From NCBI GenBank assembly GCA_905250025.1, contig CAJNOJ010000024.1, forward strand, positions 62,001 to 126,000: DNA of 64,000 nt. Direction: 5' to 3'. Positions 52,422 through 63,832 of this stretch are shown here, in pieces. The translations under genes and the position numbers were made by a program. Source of the DNA: Adineta ricciae (Eukaryota; Rotifera; Eurotatoria; Adinetida; Adinetidae). Each line of letters begins with the position of its first letter. The stretch's first letter is position 1. The notes beneath the pieces are model-generated. The model was not told where the DNA came from and ran no database searches. It saw nothing but the letters and a program-made list of their open reading frames with translations.

Positions 52422-52893
52422 ATGAAGACGTATGCTAAACAGTCACATGGAAGAACATCTAGCACCATATATTATTCGTTTGGAGATATTCAACGACATT
52501 CTGTATCAAATATTAACGTCGAAAAACAAGTTAGACAATTGTCCACAAAAGAGCTACGACGCTTACTACAATCACGTAAGAAACCGCATCTACAACATGT
52601 TCACTCGGGCAAATATGGGATTAAAGCAATATGGTCGTCTGAGGATGAATTACGTGAGCACAGAAAGTCCAAAAGAAAATCGTTGCAGGTAATGTTTAAC
52701 AATCTTTTGAATCGATCAAGTTCTGTACATGATTTTATATGGACAATGTTTTACGAAGAGATGAGATATATCTATTGATTATCGTTTTTGTTATTGTGAC
52801 CATAGGTACATGAATAATACGATCATTGTCTGAGATTTATATACTCATTAGGCTATCAGACGTTTCATCATCGATAAACAGAAACAGAAATAG
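52422..52893 (+). CDS. Small basic protein, 102 aa, unrecognised
   Basis: Two exons, 52422-52688 and 52852-52893 (103 codons). The donor CAG|GTAATG and acceptor ATTAG|GCT keep the frame and reach a TAG. The protein is highly charged and helical: STKELRRLLQSRKKPH, GIKAIWSSEDELREHRKSKR and AIRRFIIDKQKQK. No signal peptide, no Cys. The spliced ending is what supports the model; no family is recognised. It could be a divergent short nuclear or ribosome-associated protein, but that is a guess. Confidence 0.45.
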
Positions 52894-53682
52894 GAAAAGG
52901 ACACAGCAGCGAGAAAGAATGATTACTCAATGTATAAGTGTATATACAGGGTGGTAGATAAGGTATTAACTCTCATTTATTCTCTTCGCATCTTCTTGTT
53001 TAATCTTCAATCACAATAACAGAACAAGTAGTACTTTGTCTGAAAATATACATATATACATCTATCGCGATTGATGAGAAAAAGAAGACTAAGTCATCAT
53101 CGTTGTCTTCGTCTTTTTTGTTTGTTGTTGTTGTTGTGTTGTTGCTGTGTCTTATCTCGATCGTAGCATAGTATTAGAGAGAATATTACAAGAGAGGGTA
53201 AGAAAATAAGAAAGCATGTTACCCCGGTTAACATCTGTATAGAAGGGTGGAACGCCTACTATAACCGATCGCTAACGCAACATAATAATGCTCGACGTGT
53301 TAAGAAGGAAAACCATAAGACAAGAAGAGGAAAAAAAGACATACAGAAGATAAAGAGCATCTATCTATTTGCACCCTTCTTGATGCCTTTTTTCCTCTTG
53401 GATTTTATTTCCACGAACGTCGACCGTGTCATCTGAAATCTGCGGGTCCGTAGACTTTAAACAAGCAATATAGACAAAAAAAAGCAAGTGATTTCTTTCC
53501 AAACACAATTTTCCTCAAAAGAAAACCAAAAAAAAGAAAATCCTGTGTCTGCTTGATATTCACGCAGTAACAAGAATCAGTCTAATGAAGGGAAACCCTA
53601 AGAGCATCAAATAACATCATTAGTTCGAAGAAAATTACCATCAATCTATCTATTATAGAATTGGTCGTTTTCTCCTATTCTA
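52894..53682. other. Intergenic, no gene seen
   Basis: Contains TATACAGGGTGGTAGATAAG near 52944, reminiscent of mariner-type ends, but no partner inverted repeat was found. (TTG)n occurs near 53122-53145. Confidence 0.45.
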
Positions 53683-55436
53683 ATGGCATCCGCAGATATT
53701 GATCGAGGTCGATGCTTGCGTTACAAGTCAGATGTACAGGTCGGTTTTGTTTTCTTTAAAAAACAATCAAGTCAATGTTTCATTGTCTATTCTTAGAAGA
53801 AACCTCTTCTCCCACCTACATCAACAGTTCCAGTTGTCGATCAACGACATGGCTCACCATTGATGTGGATAGTTATTTCTATAATACTTCTTCTTCTATT
53901 TATTCTTTTTCGTCGTGGTCAAGACAAATCAGATGAAAATGAAGCTAATGATGATCAAGAGCAGTCCAATGAAACAATATCCGGAAACGGTATGCATCAT
54001 CGTGAACCGTCGGAATATCGTCTATCAGCTTCTCAAATATTACCGACGATAGCGGAAGAAAATCCAGTAACACTTTCGCCCTCGAATTCGAATGCAAAGT
54101 TTACTCCGTATGTCACAGCTATCAATACAATTTCACCACCAGCATTAGGTAGGAAAAATCGAATATCTGCTTTCCAACAAAAAAAAATTATCAACACGTC
54201 ATCTTTAGACGGATATGACATGGGTCATTTATCATCGACATCTTTACGTCAACGTCAAGTACCGAAAACTGATAGTATCGATGATATAGATGGTTTTGTT
54301 CAAATACCACCGATAAAACAGGAAAAGTCATACTCTATGAATAAAGATACGTCGGAAAGTATCGATGATTTATCACCGGTGCTAAATGAGACTGGTCATC
54401 CAGTGATATTTCGTATGTTGATGAAAAGGAAACGGTCGCCCTAAGATGAAATCATGAATGTTTTGATTTTCGCAGGAAAATATTGTGTCCCGCATGAAAA
54501 TGCCATTCGAGATGATTTTTCGTCAATAGAAGAAGTCAATCAAGCTGTCAAAGATGTTGGTCTCCTCCGCTCGCAGCTGATCTTTGGCATTGATTATACC
54601 ATCAGTAATTTAGAAACAGGCAAATATTCATTTAATGGCTTATCGTTACATCATATCGAAGAAGGTCTACTTAATCCATACCAAAGCGTAAGAAAATAAC
54701 TATGAAAGCACATTGAGTATATGTGTGCTAGCTACTTTCACATAGGTTATTACAATCATTGGTCGAACTCTAGAACAATTCGATTCTGACACCTTAATTC
54801 CCGCATTTGGCTTTGGTGACCGAACAACACTTGATCGAAAAATTTTTCCGCTACGTGTATGTTTATTATTCTTTCTACTTAGTAATCATAATCAACATTC
54901 TCGTCTCTGTTATCCTATAGCCAGATGGATCGTATTGTAAAGGTTTTCGTGGAGTGCTTGATGCATATAATAAGATCACTCCTAAAGTACGCATGTCGGG
55001 CCCAACGAATTTTGCTCCATTGATCAAAGAAGCTATCCGTATAGTGAAAAAAACAGGACAAGTACGACCTTGGTCAAGAGATAAACTTGTTTTTCTGTAC
55101 TGATTATGTATTTCTCTCTCTTAGTATCATATTCTCGTTATCGTTGCCGATGGTCAAGTTACTAATGAACGTCAGACGAAAGATGCAATTGTTGAAGCAA
55201 GTAGTTATCCATTATCAATTGTTATGATTGGTGTAGGCGATGGACCTTGGGATGTCATGAACGAATTCGATGATTCGCTACCAGCACGACAATTCGATAA
55301 TTTTCAATTTGTTAATTATAATAGTGTTATTCAAGCATCTAATGATGCTGATTCGGATTTTGCTCTTCATGCACTTATGGAAATACCGTCACAATATGCA
55401 GCCATCAAAAGACTTGGTCTACTTAACGATAGTTAG
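53683..55436 (+). CDS. Membrane-anchored copine/RGLG-type von Willebrand factor A domain protein, 482 aa
   Basis: Exons 53683-53739, 53797-54412, 54476-54687, 54746-54856, 54921-55061, 55125-55436 (483 codons). A transmembrane helix near residue 40-60 ([16 protein letters not shown]) is followed by RRG and a disordered linker of about 170 residues. The C-terminal half is the copine-family vWA domain. It contains FGIDYTISN (MIDAS DxTxSN variant), [32 protein letters not shown] (MIDAS Thr), [33 protein letters not shown] and [11 protein letters not shown]. The closest known architecture is plant RGLG ubiquitin ligases and copines. No C2 domains precede the vWA here and no RING follows. Metal binding is supported by the residues; function is not known. 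Confidence 0.8.
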
Positions 55437-55575
55437 TTTTTTTCACTAGTCAGTTCTTTTTCTTCTTTTTTACTCGTGCAAATTTTGCCGGAAAAACAAA
55501 AGCAAAACAATATAGATACATTCACCCATATAAATATATACACACCATATAAAATAAGTATGTGTATGAAATCCT

Positions 55576-58222
55576 CTAAACAGATGTTTCTTCATCATCA
55601 TCATCATCATCATCATTCTCATCGCTATCATCGTCTTCTTCTTCTTCTTCTTCCTCATTATTATCATCATCGTCATCTTCATTTTCATCTTCATCACTAT
55701 CATCATCATCATCAAAATCTTCGAGTTCGTAGATTTCTTCGTCGTCATCCTCATCTGTGGCGTTTGCTAATGCTTGTAAGCGCATACGACGTTCATTTCG
55801 AATACGTAAGATGTTGTTGTTAAAGTTTGTGTTCACTTTAACGAAAAGCGCAGTCATTCCGCATGAATGAAGAATAACACCAATAAGGTTAATTATTATC
55901 GTGCCAAGAGCAACTGTTGTCGAACATTGGTTTTCGAAATCTTTTGGATAGAGAACATCAACACTTGGAATATAAGCGGTGGTCGTAGTTGTTGTTGTAG
56001 TCGCTAAAAAAGAAAGAAGCTTGATGAGAACTGATCGGTATATGCTTGTCAATTCACTAGTGGTAGCGGTTGTTGTTGTAGTGCTTGTCGATGACGTTGA
56101 TGTTGTTGAAGTCGTTGTTGTTGTTGTTCGAGTCGTGTACGCCGGAATACCTGTTGTAGTAAGTAGTGTATTAACGCTTGTCGTACTCGAACCCTATATG
56201 CAAAACAAAACATGCAAATCGATCTTCAGCATAAATAAATAAGAGACGATGTATTGTTTATTGATTATACTAAGATCTGTCGGGAGAATGTTGTTTTCAA
56301 GAAAACCAAGACGATTATACTAATTGCTCTGGGGAAGAAGTGAATACATACTCTTGTTGCAACAGTATAGACCGTTAGTGAGGGTGTCGTTGTCGATGGC
56401 GTCGTTGTTGTAGATGACAACGAAGGATTCCAGATTGTGAATCGCCAAGCAGTTGTACCTCAATGAGGAAGAGCACAGAACATTTATATGAATTTGTTCA
56501 TCGAATATCTTACTACCAAAACCAGTTGCTTCAGGACCGCAATAGTAATCAGCAGTTGCTACTCCGTCTGTAAGAGTTATGTAATAAGTCGCACCCAATA
56601 CCCATGGCGGGTTAGGAACAAAAAAAATCAATGTGCTATTAAAGATATAAACATCTGTTGAATATTTGCAATCGATTCGACGAACAAGACTTCCGCCCAC
56701 GCGATATATACTGATATATGTTTGATTAAGTGTTGTTCTTCTCAATGGTTGTGTAGCTAGAGACAACAATGGATAGTCTATAGTGATCAGAAAGACATGT
56801 ATACCTTGAATGCTAAACCGTAATTGTGTCGACATAACAGTTCCAACCGGTGAAGCTGTACCTTGTACAAATCTTGGAGCAGGTAAAACAGGATTCACTG
56901 TACCGACGGCAATCATAATACAGTACTGACTACTTGTTTGACCATTGTTATCTACAGATGCTACACAAAATGGCTGAAGACCTAAACAGAACTATAAGCA
57001 ATCCTGATACGGATAGATACTGACCAGTTTGATCAGTGGTCGGAACCCATGTAATGTTGATACCCCATGTATAATTCGAGATTTGATAAACAACAGATCT
57101 TTGCACAAATAGAGGCGACGTAGATATAAATTCGACAATGGTATCATTCAAACAGCTGACTGTGCTTTGAAAACGAAAAGGGGTGCCAGAACCAACGGAT
57201 ACAGCTAGAATTGAAATATAATCGATCATGTACTATCAAATAATACACGCTTTCAAATTACCATAACACGCTAGATTACGACGAGGAAATCCAGAAATAC
57301 TCGGTCGATTCGAACAAACGCCAGATGGTCGAGTCGAAACTTGTACTAAAACTTGATGTGGCACTGAACTTAGGGCAATTGTGCTTGATGCATTGACGAA
57401 ATCCTCAGCTGTGATTGCTGCAACATAAGTCGATTCAGTTAAACCATTAGCGATATCTTCTGAACGAAGTACTGGCAGCCATGTTATAGCACAATCAATT
57501 GAACTCAATGATGCACTCGGTAGATCAGAACAAATATTTCCACATTCGTCCAATGGTGACTGTTGTGACCAGCGGCATCGAACCGTATGATCATCGTCCC
57601 AATCATATACAATGATCTGTATGACTGATAGTTCGTTGACGTAGAGTTGGAAAACAGGCAGTGAACCAGTTACTTATATGATATCGAACAGATACGAAAA
57701 TACAAGAGACAATCACAACTCACCTGGTGATGTATTGATTTTTCCCGAAACAGGTGTGAGATCGATATGAGCAACCATCGACCATGAATTTGTTAATATT
57801 TCATTTGCCCATGAAGCACCTCGTGCAGTGATGTCAATAATCGAATTAACAGCTAGATTTTCTTTCGTATAATTCGATCCTGTAGATACTTGAAAACTTG
57901 TCGAAAAGTCCGTACAATACAGATCAGTAACAATCGTCTGATACAATGATGATGTACATGCCGCTGCTGAACTTATACAAGTTAATGTCGGTGATGTTGA
58001 ACTCAATGTATCATTGAAACTAGCTAAGGTATTGATAGTTGTTTCATCACATTGGTATCGAGACAATGTCCATGACTGTCGTTGTGTGATGATGACTTCA
58101 ATGGGACTTGTTAAGGATGATGGATTTGTCGGTTTCCACGACAAACTGCCACCTTTGTAATGATCCGCGAAACAGAGATTGTTCGATCGGAGAACGAACA
58201 CAATCCACAGCCAAGCGAACAT
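55576..58222 (-). CDS. Receptor-like type I membrane protein with Thr-rich stalk and long acidic tail, 725 aa
   Basis: Exons on the minus strand: 58222-57724, 57672-57262, 57204-57025, 56981-56805, 56756-56517, 56458-56352, 56193-56058, 56003-55576 (726 codons). A signal peptide (MFAWLWIVFVLRSNNLCFAD) leads to HYKGGSLSWKPT. That is an H-[FY]-[RK]-G-G-[ST]-[IL]-[ST]-W-[KR]-P opening I recall from invertebrate extracellular proteins. Beta-rich ectodomain modules follow to about residue 535, with many sequons and scattered Cys. A poly-Thr stalk precedes one transmembrane helix (ALGTIIINLIGVILHSCGMT). The cytoplasmic tail ends in about 60 residues that are almost all Asp/Glu, encoded by (GAT/GAA)n. 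Function unknown. Confidence 0.7.
55592..55700 (-). repeat. GAT/GAA trinucleotide-rich tract coding an Asp/Glu tail
   Basis: The plus strand reads (CAT)n, (CTT)n and (CATCAT) runs. They translate on the minus strand to Asp/Glu runs at the C-terminus of the receptor-like gene. Confidence 0.8.
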
Positions 58223-58685
58223 GCAAAATAAACGTAAATGATTTTAGCGGACGAAAAGCGTTGTGTTGTTTTGCTACTTGAAAATGTCATTTTGAAAGAA
58301 AACACAATGAATACATTTTCCCTTTTTTTTTACAAAATCATTTAAATAACGCTCTTTTCGATCGCTTGGTTGACTTAACCTTTAGTATACATATAAAGGT
58401 GTACGTTTGTACTGGTAAGCTGAATTCTTACCGAGACGAATCGCATTGTCATGATTCAAAAAACTTAAGAAAGATCAACATTACCATCGAATCTCTTCTG
58501 AAAAGCTTTACAGAAAAAAATCCTAGACTGCTAAACATCACATGTAGACTGTCTGACTACAAATCATCCGTGTATATCACGACAATTTCAAAATGGTTCC
58601 AATTAATTTCACAATCCATTCGTAATAAGCCAAGGAAAGCGCTTTTCATCCTGTACAATACAGAATCTACGTGTATGGATATCAA
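58223..58685. other. Intergenic, no protein gene seen
   Basis: 5' flank of the receptor-like gene up to tRNA-Gly; a forward ORF from 58366 overlaps the tRNA and is not credible. Confidence 0.5.
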
Positions 58686-58756
58686 GCACTGGTGGTTCAG
58701 TGGTAGAATGCTCGCTTGCCACGCGGGCGACCCGGGTCCGATTCCCGGCCAGTGCA
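58686..58756 (+). tRNA. tRNA-Gly (anticodon GCC) with C at position 55
   Basis: A full cloverleaf. Acceptor GCACTGG pairs with CCAGTGC, discriminator A. Anticodon stem CTCGC/GCGGG encloses loop TTGCCAC with anticodon GCC. T stem CCGGG/CCCGG encloses loop TCCGATT. A nine-T terminator starts at 58758. The T loop reads TCC where almost all elongator tRNAs have TTC, so the usual pseudouridine-55 site and one B-box base (GGTTCGA to GGTCCGA) are changed. Confidence 0.93.
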
Positions 58757-59042
58757 CTTTTTTTTTCTTTTACTCTATGTTGTTCTTCAAGATAAATCTA
58801 TCGTCTGGCGATAAGATTTTGGCGATAAAATGAATGAAAAAAGTTAACTTCATTCTGTTCTTGTTTGTTATATAATTACAGTTCATTTTATTTTTCTGAT
58901 GGCTCACTGATATACTTGAAAAAAAAAGAAAACGAAAAGAAAGAGAAAGGCATTAAAACATTTGAAGACAAGCCAAGAAGAAAAAGAAAAACAAGAAGAA
59001 AGAAAACGAAAGAAGAAAACGAAGAAAAATATAGAAACATCA
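58757..59042. other. Intergenic, A/G-rich
   Basis: AAG-rich plus strand near 58917-59036, downstream of MNT on the opposite strand. No gene seen. Confidence 0.5.
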
Positions 59043-61867
59043 TTATGATGTCGCAACAGGTTGATGAAGGATATTTGTTGTGGATGTTGTTAGCGGATCT
59101 GTATTAATACCAATCGTTTGCTTGGTTGGAGAAACAACAGGGGATGGTTGTGAAGAATGTCTGTTCATTAAACTAGCAATGGACGGTAATGGAGATATTT
59201 GCTGCTGCTGCTGTTGTTGTTGCTGCAAATGTGACGTTGTGCCTTTGGTGAACATATCGACGATTTCATATCGAATATCAGTTATAGGTGTTGAGGATAA
59301 ACTATCTTTTGTTCTTGAATGAATGTTAGTCAATAGATTACATGGTTCGTCGAGATGCAAATGTCTTGCCATGTTGAAATCGAGTAGATTTTCGGGACGA
59401 GATGTATGGGTATTAATTGATGGTGATACGGACAGGGTTTGTAAGAGATTAGTAGTTGGAATCGATTGCAGTTTTCTTTTCGATGGTCGCGGTCTTTGAC
59501 GAGCACTTGTTGATTTACGATTATTTACTAGCGCTTTAGGATCGAACGTATCTAAAATCATTAACCGAGCATGATGGAATGTTTTGTATATCGACAGAAC
59601 TTACAGGAAGTTGGTTTATTTCCATTCTGATTTATTACATCACTGGACTTTCTATTCAGTTCAAAAGATTCATTATGTGCATCGTCACTAACATCATCGA
59701 TTGTTCGGTACATTTCAGCTTCAGAAGCTGTACGTGTTGATATTGAATGATCAATATCCGAACATGATTCGAGCCAGGTATCAGCATCGTGTCCTTCGGA
59801 ATTTAATTCGACTTTTAACGAACTAAGACGATGTTGTAGTTCAGCATTGCGAGCTGACAACGCAGATATCTCTTGTTCATATTCACGCTCTTTTCGTGTT
59901 AGAGTCTAAATACAAAGAACAAATATATAGGATGCTGTTATCTTCTGAGAAGATACTTTCATACCTGGATGTATTTGATGGCTAGATTGAGTACTTGAAG
60001 ATTAGTTATTTTTCGATCACGTTGACAAGGAACTTCTGCTTTGAGAGAATCGAAGCAATCTTTCAAATGAGCTCGTCTAAAATTGGCAAACAAGCAATGT
60101 TTCTGAAGACGTTCACGCAAAACTACCTTCTAGCTTCTTTGGGAGATACCATAGGAAACAAAGAATACAAAAGATAGTGATGATATACTCTGACTCGAGT
60201 CTCGAACTAGCGCACCTGACTTTCGTTTTATGTTTGATAACGAAGCCAATGAAAATTCTCCTAATATTCGCTTATTTACTTCATTCGAAGACAAAAATAT
60301 TTTTGGAGATTTTATTTTAGTCGGATGATAATTCCCTTAGCAAAAGTTCGATAAAAGATGGCGCTACTTACCGATGTTTCTCAAGTCGATTGTGAATTTC
60401 ACGATCTCGAAAACACGTTGTTTGCCCACTAGAACAAACATCAAACTCAAGAGGAGAACAAGAAGAAGGTAAGCAATATTTACCGATTGGTTGTTTCACT
60501 GTTTCCATTAATATTCTGATCGCTGGTTTCGTCGTCATCATCCTCGTCATCGTCATCGTTATGATCTAATGACAATCGTTGCTGAGCGCGATGATTGTGA
60601 TGATGAAAATTGAGATTAAGATCGAGTTGAGGATAATCATCCGTGGGATCAGTTTTTAGTAAAGATGATGTTGACGATGTCACTGTTGGTAGGATGTTTG
60701 TACTCGTCGAATTTGTATTGATTGGTGTTGGAGACAGAACACTGGTAGGAACATGATTAGGTGGAGGAGATGATCGATCGCCTAGAACAAAACATACGAA
60801 AAATTAAATCATAAAAATATTCTAAACATACACCAATACCACATTGTTAACATAGATGATCAGAGTACATATGTCTGTATGTATGATATGACGATCTTTC
60901 CTTTCTCTCTCTCTCTTGTTTTCTCGCTTATTTGTTTTGAAATCAATCACTGTAGATGTACGACCGTCTGTCCGGCTCTATCTATATTCGAACCGTTAGA
61001 CAAGCGATGACGAAGGAAGGAAAAGGAAATGAACATAACATATGTGTGCGCATATATATATATATATGTATGTGTGTTTCTTTTCGATCGACGAAGAAAA
61101 GATACTTGTAGCGAAGTATTTTTATAGCAGTTAAGTTTAACAGAACAGATTTTTATATTTTTGTTCTGTCTGTTTATTGTCTCGTCCGTCGTTTTTATAA
61201 ACTCACAATCGAACTAAATACTTACCTAACAATAAGATGAAATCGAATTGCATATTTTTTTTTAAAGTTATAATAACATGAAAGAGGAGAAAAGTCGACC
61301 TTGTCTCATGAAAAAAAACGAGAGTAATCGACGATAAAAGAGAAAAATGTATTCAGTACTCGTATCAACGCACGTCACACATGAGCGCATTCTGCCTGCT
61401 TTTAACTCTCATTACTATCATCGATCGACAATGACAACGAGCATGAGCAGAGGAAAAAACTGATGACAATCACTATCATATGATCGGCCGGGTGTACAAT
61501 CACGAAAACAAACTATATTTTATACAAGAAATCGATGTCTCATGTCTTTTCATCAACCTCCGTGGCCACACAAGGCCAACATCTCGCAGAAGAAATGCCC
61601 AAGTCATTTTGTACATAATCTCAGTTTTTATCTATTCTTTTTCTTTTATCTCCGTATGTTTACATGAATTGATTGTTAGCCACGTGCGTGATTCATTCAT
61701 TACACATACATATAAGTATCTATATCTTTCGAACGGAGCAGATAGAGGAGGAAAATACTGAGAAAGTATGAGTCATACTCACCTCTTCCGAGCCGTTTTT
61801 TGGGAGGAATTGATTGTTGATTTTCCAGGATTTGAGCTGCTTGCAGCAACGTTTCAATATTCATCAT
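59043..61867 (-). CDS. MNT: MNT-type bHLH-leucine zipper transcriptional repressor, 453 aa
   Basis: Exons on the minus strand: 61867-61783, 60781-60484, 60428-60372, 60076-59965, 59905-59605, 59551-59043 (454 codons). The first intron is about 1 kb, unusually long here. The N-terminus MMNIETLLQAAQILENQ is the Sin3-interaction helix of the MAD/MNT family. The bHLH spans HNRLEKHRRAHLKDCFDSLK, where His, Glu and Arg of the H-E-R E-box contacts are present, to NLQVLNLAIKYIQ. It continues as a zipper (RKEREYEQEISALSARNAEL). Tail motifs SEAEMYRTIDDVSDD resemble the acidic region of MNT. A Gln run is encoded near 59200-59226. MNT dimerises with MAX and opposes MYC at CACGTG. MAX itself is not in the window. 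Splicing after FHHHNHR... NR into RGQTTCFRDRE was chosen because it alone keeps frame. Confidence 0.88.
60782..61782 (-). other. Long first intron of MNT
   Basis: About 1 kb, against 50-60 bp for most introns here, with (TC)n, (TA)n and (TG)n tracts. Long first introns often carry regulatory elements; none can be named. Confidence 0.55.
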
Positions 61868-63832
61868 TGCTTGAAAGATTATTTGAAATAAATTTTTTTA
61901 GAAAGAAATATTGAATTATGGTCGTAATAATAATAATAATCACGATGGATGGATGGATAGATGAAATCAGTTGTGCAGAAAGAAAGAAAAAATACACACA
62001 CACACGCACACAAACACACGCTTAGACAGAGACAAAATAGAAGGTAATGAAACTATATTGTATTAAAAATTGTTGCTGTCGTTGTTGTTTCTAGTTTTTG
62101 CTGCTGTTGCCACTGCTGCCATTCGATTCTTTCAGCTGCGCAAAGCATGTAGTTGTCGACTGTCGATCGGTCGGGCGGCGCTCATGATGTTGGCATTGTA
62201 GATGAAGAAAAAGAAGAAGAAGAAGAAGGAGAAGAAGAACGTGCGCACGGGACCACGCATACACACACGAGAAGAAGAAAAACGCGAGACGACACCAACA
62301 AGCAATGAGAGGAGAGAAAAGAGGGCATAAAAATACAAATGACGACTTGCTTATGTGTATGCGCGCTCGAGAACCGAGAGAGAAAAAAAGACGTCGACAC
62401 ACACACACACACACAAAAGCCACGAAACAGTGTGCGTGTCAAACAAAAAAAAAGATGCGAGGAAAGGAGAAAGACAAGAAAGTGATTGTGTATGTATGTA
62501 TGTATGTGTCTGAAAGAAAAAGAATCTACACGTGTGTAATGTGTGCACCAGTTTTTCTTTTCTCCCTCTTTCTCTCTCTCTCTTTCTTCGTTGGCTCGCA
62601 GACGATGAGAAAAGTGAGCACAAGTAACTCGTGTTTTATGTATGCGTGTATATATGCGAGTAGTAAAAAAAAAGAATTACACAAAATTGAGATAGAAAGA
62701 GAAGAAAAATAAACACATGGACTGTAAAATGAAGTAAGAAAAGAAAGGCTCGATAAATTCTTTTTTCTTGACTTTCTCTTTGCATACAGATGTGTGTGCG
62801 TGAAATATTGATGGAGTTCGGCGTGATTTTACGTCATGTTTTTCTCCTAACATTTACATTGAATTCATCAATAATCAAGTTTGTTCTTTAACTATTGGCA
62901 ACAATCTAATACATCAGCAATGACAAAAAAACTCAGTTTTTTTTTCTTTCATTTCTTCGAAAATCGATTATATACTCATACATACATATTTATATATAGA
63001 TGAAAGACAAGCTCATCGGTTCTTCCGCTTGTTCTCTCGCTCGATTTTTTCTTCCTTTCTGAGCAATATTTCTCCGCATGTTATCAGAAGAGAAAATCGA
63101 CTCTTCTTCCAGCCTACATGACACATAACGTCTGGATGGATAAATAAAAAAAAAGTCGTTTTTTATCATTTCTTTTTGCCATGGTTGCACTCATATCTAT
63201 GTATTTTTTTTGTTATTCGCAGTGCATACATCATTGGGTGAAGACAATAAAAAGAGTAGGCAAAATCTACTCGTAAATCATGATGCAGCATACGCGGTAA
63301 AAGTTATTTTATCACAAAGAAAAGCGAATCATATCAAATGCAGCATATACTCTGATTTCTTGAAATTCTGTCGACGACAGACAGACTCGAGCTTGTTTAC
63401 CAGGGAAAAAAGTGTTGATTTGTTTTTTATGGTGTCGATGTGGGAAAATGACATCGAGATTTACTTGTCAAACTGTATATCAACTAATGGTCCCCCACCG
63501 TTTTTGTTATATATCAAATATACAAATTAGAATAGTAGGATGTGTAGTAGGAAGACTGATAGGCCACAAACTCCTGCGTCTGAAAGATCGAAAGGATCCA
63601 GAGTAATTCAGATACATTCACGTTGTGATTGAAGAACGTTTTGATTTATTTCAATGGGTTGTATATCAGGTTGTCATTTGAAATGAGAGACAAACATGAA
63701 AGTGGAGTGTAATGGCAGGGGTGAAAACACACGCACACAGAGATTTCCCTACAAAAACAGCAACGATATGAATTGTATAACAATAACAAGAAGAGTGATA
63801 ACAATAGTCTGAGTGATTGATTTTAACGATGA
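61868..63832. other. Low-complexity region upstream of MNT, no gene seen
   Basis: Nearly 2 kb of purine- and pyrimidine-rich DNA: (AATA)n and ATGG repeats near 61930-61960, (GAA)n at about 62208-62242, (CA)n near 62400, (TATG)n near 62490 and (CT)n near 62570. ORFs here mostly translate these repeats. A forward frame at 63215-63300 has acceptor- and donor-like borders but no partner exons. Confidence 0.55.

Noticed and set aside
52944..52975. CAGGGTGGTAGATAAG string resembling a mariner/Tc1-type terminal repeat
   Set aside because: No inverted partner and no transposase remnant found nearby.
55476..55823. Forward ORF rich in His
   Set aside because: Antisense of the Asp/Glu trinucleotide tract of the receptor-like gene.
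58366..58833. Forward ORF of 155 codons
   Set aside because: Runs through the tRNA-Gly gene and a poly-T terminator.
62305..62712. Long ORFs on both strands at 62.1-62.7 kb
   Set aside because: They translate microsatellites (HTHTHT, KKKK, SSSSS) and have no splice or domain support.
63215..63530. Forward frame with acceptor- and donor-like borders after TTCGCAG near 63222
   Set aside because: No second exon in frame, no domain, and it lies in repeat-rich DNA upstream of MNT.
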